A DNA stretch of 64,000 nt from positions 1 to 64,000 of the forward strand of contig NZ_JACDUS010000004.1 of assembly GCF_013761005.1 (NCBI RefSeq), written 5' to 3'. A program made the translations under genes and the position numbers. Under the pieces are notes generated by a model, which was given only the letters and a program-made list of their open reading frames with translations, was not told the origin of the DNA and searched no databases. Positions 62,731 to 64,000 of the stretch are shown piece by piece; positions within the stretch are counted from its first letter, which is position 1; each line of letters opens with the position of its first letter. This stretch comes from Desulfosalsimonas propionicica. GTDB taxonomy: Bacteria > Desulfobacterota > Desulfobacteria > Desulfobacterales > Desulfosalsimonadaceae.

Positions 62731-63192
62731 ATGGACGCATCATTGGACTCTGTCGACAAGACCCTGCTAAACCGTATTCAATCGGATTTTCCCATTGATG
62801 CCCGGCCCTTTGCCCGGATTGCCGAAGAACTAGGCCTCAGCGAAGAGCAAGTCCTCAACCGGGTTCAGCGGCTTCGGCAAAATGATGTAATCCGGCGTAT
62901 CGGCGGCAATTTTTCCCCTGAAAAGCTCGGATATGTCAGCACCTTGTGCGCATGCCGGGTACCGGAAAAGGATCTGGATCACTTCACGTCCATTGTCAAC
63001 AGTTATCCCGGAGTCACCCACAACTATCTGCGTGACAATGCATTTAATGTCTGGTTTACCTTTATCGCGCCTTCGCGGGAAGATATTGAAGAAAATCTTG
63101 CGGAAATTTCAGAAAAAACCGGCATTTCCGAAATCCTTAACCTGCCGGCCACCCGGGTGTATAAGATCCGCGCCCATTTCAACATCAAGTAA
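62731..63192 (+). CDS. Siroheme decarboxylase subunit-like (AhbA/AhbB), AsnC/Lrp fold
   Basis: 153 residues. An N-terminal winged helix (ARIAEELGLSEEQVLNRVQR) is followed by VIRRIGGNFSPEKLGY and a RAM-like domain with VTHNYLRDNAFNVWFTF, the family marks of AhbA/AhbB. These proteins turn siroheme into didecarboxysiroheme in the alternative heme pathway of sulfate reducers and methanogens. The pair partner is not visible here. The A or B role cannot be told from this sequence. It lies 36 bases downstream of the dsrC terminator, so it probably has its own start. Confidence 0.72.
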   Translation: MDASLDSVDKTLLNRIQSDFPIDARPFARIAEELGLSEEQVLNRVQRLRQNDVIRRIGGNFSPEKLGYVSTLCACRVPEKDLDHFTSIVNSYPGVTHNYLRDNAFNVWFTFIAPSREDIEENLAEISEKTGISEILNLPATRVYKIRAHFNIK

Positions 63193-63204
63193 TTTCAAGA
63201 TGCC

Positions 63205-64000
63205 ATGGACCGTGATGTCCGAATAGCCCTTGTTTCCTGCAGGTCGGTAATCGGCGATACAACCGGCAATCTCTGCCGCATGGAGCAATGGATTATTGCC
63301 GCCCGAAACCAGGAAACCCATCTGGTATGTTTTCCGGAACTGAGCATCACCGGCTACCATGTTCGCCCGCCCATTGACACGGTGGCCGAATCCATAGACG
63401 GTCCCTGTTCAGCCCGCCTGGCCGATCTGGCCAAAAAATACAATATTTCGATTCTGGCGGGCATGGCTGAAAAATCCGGCAACCGGTTATATGCTGCACA
63501 CCTGCTTGCACAACCGGATTCAGGACAGTGCCGTGTTTATCGCAAACTTCACCTGGGGCCCCCGGAAAAAGAGTTCTTTTCCCCGGCATCCAAAATCCCG
63601 CCATTGTTTGAAGCCTGCGGCCTGCGCATTGGCGTTCAGCTTTGCTATGATGCCCATTTCCCGCAACTTTCCACGCACATGGCGATCAACGGCGCAGATC
63701 TGCTGATCATCGCCCATGCCTCCCCCGGCAGGTCTTCCGAGGAAAAACTGGCCTCCTGGATGCGCCATCTGCCGGCTCGGGCTTTTGACAACGGGGTTTA
63801 TGTGGCGGCTGTCAATGCAGCCGGAGACAATGGATTCGGGCTCAGTTTTCCGCCCGTGTGCGTGCTTATCAGCCCTGAGGGAAAACTTCTGGCGTCATAT
63901 GCAGATGCGGATGAATACATGCTGATGGCCGACCTGTCTGCGCAAAAGCTACGGGCCGTGCGTGACCATCCAATGAAATACTTTCTGCCCAACCGCCGGC
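63205..64000 (+). CDS. Carbon-nitrogen hydrolase (nitrilase superfamily), cut by the window end
   Basis: 265 residues visible, open to the window end. The catalytic triad is visible: Glu in VCFPELSITGY, Lys in VYRKLHLGP and Cys in GVQLCYDAHFPQ. Members hydrolyse nitriles or amides (for example omega-amidase, carbamoylputrescine amidase). The substrate is not clear. The ATG at 63205 follows 12 bases after the AhbA/B-like gene, suggesting an operon. Confidence 0.85.
   Translation, partial: MDRDVRIALVSCRSVIGDTTGNLCRMEQWIIAARNQETHLVCFPELSITGYHVRPPIDTVAESIDGPCSARLADLAKKYNISILAGMAEKSGNRLYAAHLLAQPDSGQCRVYRKLHLGPPEKEFFSPASKIPPLFEACGLRIGVQLCYDAHFPQLSTHMAINGADLLIIAHASPGRSSEEKLASWMRHLPARAFDNGVYVAAVNAAGDNGFGLSFPPVCVLISPEGKLLASYADADEYMLMADLSAQKLRAVRDHPMKYFLPNRR

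Overview
The window looks like a chromosome segment of an anaerobic, sulfate-reducing member of the Desulfobacterota (Desulfobacteria or a close relative). The pointers are a DsrC with both C-terminal cysteines, a Flx/Hdr-type electron-transfer cluster, two apparent selenoproteins of the HdrA and MvhD families, a carbon monoxide dehydrogenase, a siroheme-decarboxylase-like protein and a DVU0772-family protein. No rRNA, tRNA, CRISPR array, transposase or phage gene was recognised. The genes look like ordinary chromosomal ones, mostly of moderate to high GC, with AT-rich intergenic islands that carry small palindromic repeats.

Layout. 1-9 kb: small metabolic and unknown genes (GmhB-like phosphatase, DUF3786, CoA-transferase, CGGC protein, YqhA), then a compact group of CMD-fold, Mth938-like, SLOG-like and alpha/beta-hydrolase proteins and a SidJ-like pseudokinase. 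9-16.4 kb, minus strand: redox and housekeeping genes (CoA-disulfide-reductase/rhodanese fusion, protein phosphatase, acyl-CoA thioesterase, ferredoxin-thioredoxin-reductase-like protein with a glutaredoxin-like partner, nitroreductase, DUF255 protein). 16.6-25.7 kb, plus strand: orphan cooS, metX-metW, an HsdR-N protein, fdhD, a large TPR lipoprotein and a coiled-coil membrane protein. 25.7-33.9 kb, minus strand: topA-dprA, secF-secD-yajC and RNase G. 34-37.3 kb: leuS-lptE, with rpsT convergent. 37.8-40.2 kb, minus strand: an unusual set of two related periplasmic sensor proteins and a small unknown protein. 40.9-47.1 kb, plus strand: murJ-ftsB, htpX, a thioesterase, two NarL-type regulators and miaA. 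47.1-52.2 kb, minus strand: an unusual double-receiver protein with a duplicated four-cysteine module, plus a two-component pair whose kinase begins with a Rossmann domain.

52.6-62.6 kb is the centrepiece. A selenocysteine-containing N-terminal fragment of HdrA is followed by NuoE-like and NuoF-like subunits and a 1084-residue protein. That protein joins a NuoG-like iron-sulfur head, the C-terminal part of an HdrA and a second, complete HdrA. Next come a selenocysteine-containing MvhD/FlxD and FlxC-, FlxB- and FlxA-like proteins, then dsrC on its own strong promoter. The likely job, by inference, is flavin-based electron bifurcation or confurcation linking NAD(P)H, ferredoxin and a thiol/disulfide carrier, possibly DsrC. 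No hdrB or hdrC is present in the cluster. The divergent signalling genes at 47-52 kb are candidates for its control.

Two families of short palindromic elements with shared terminal inverted repeats are scattered between genes. Their internal stems covary between copies, so they are real structured elements and not chance similarity.
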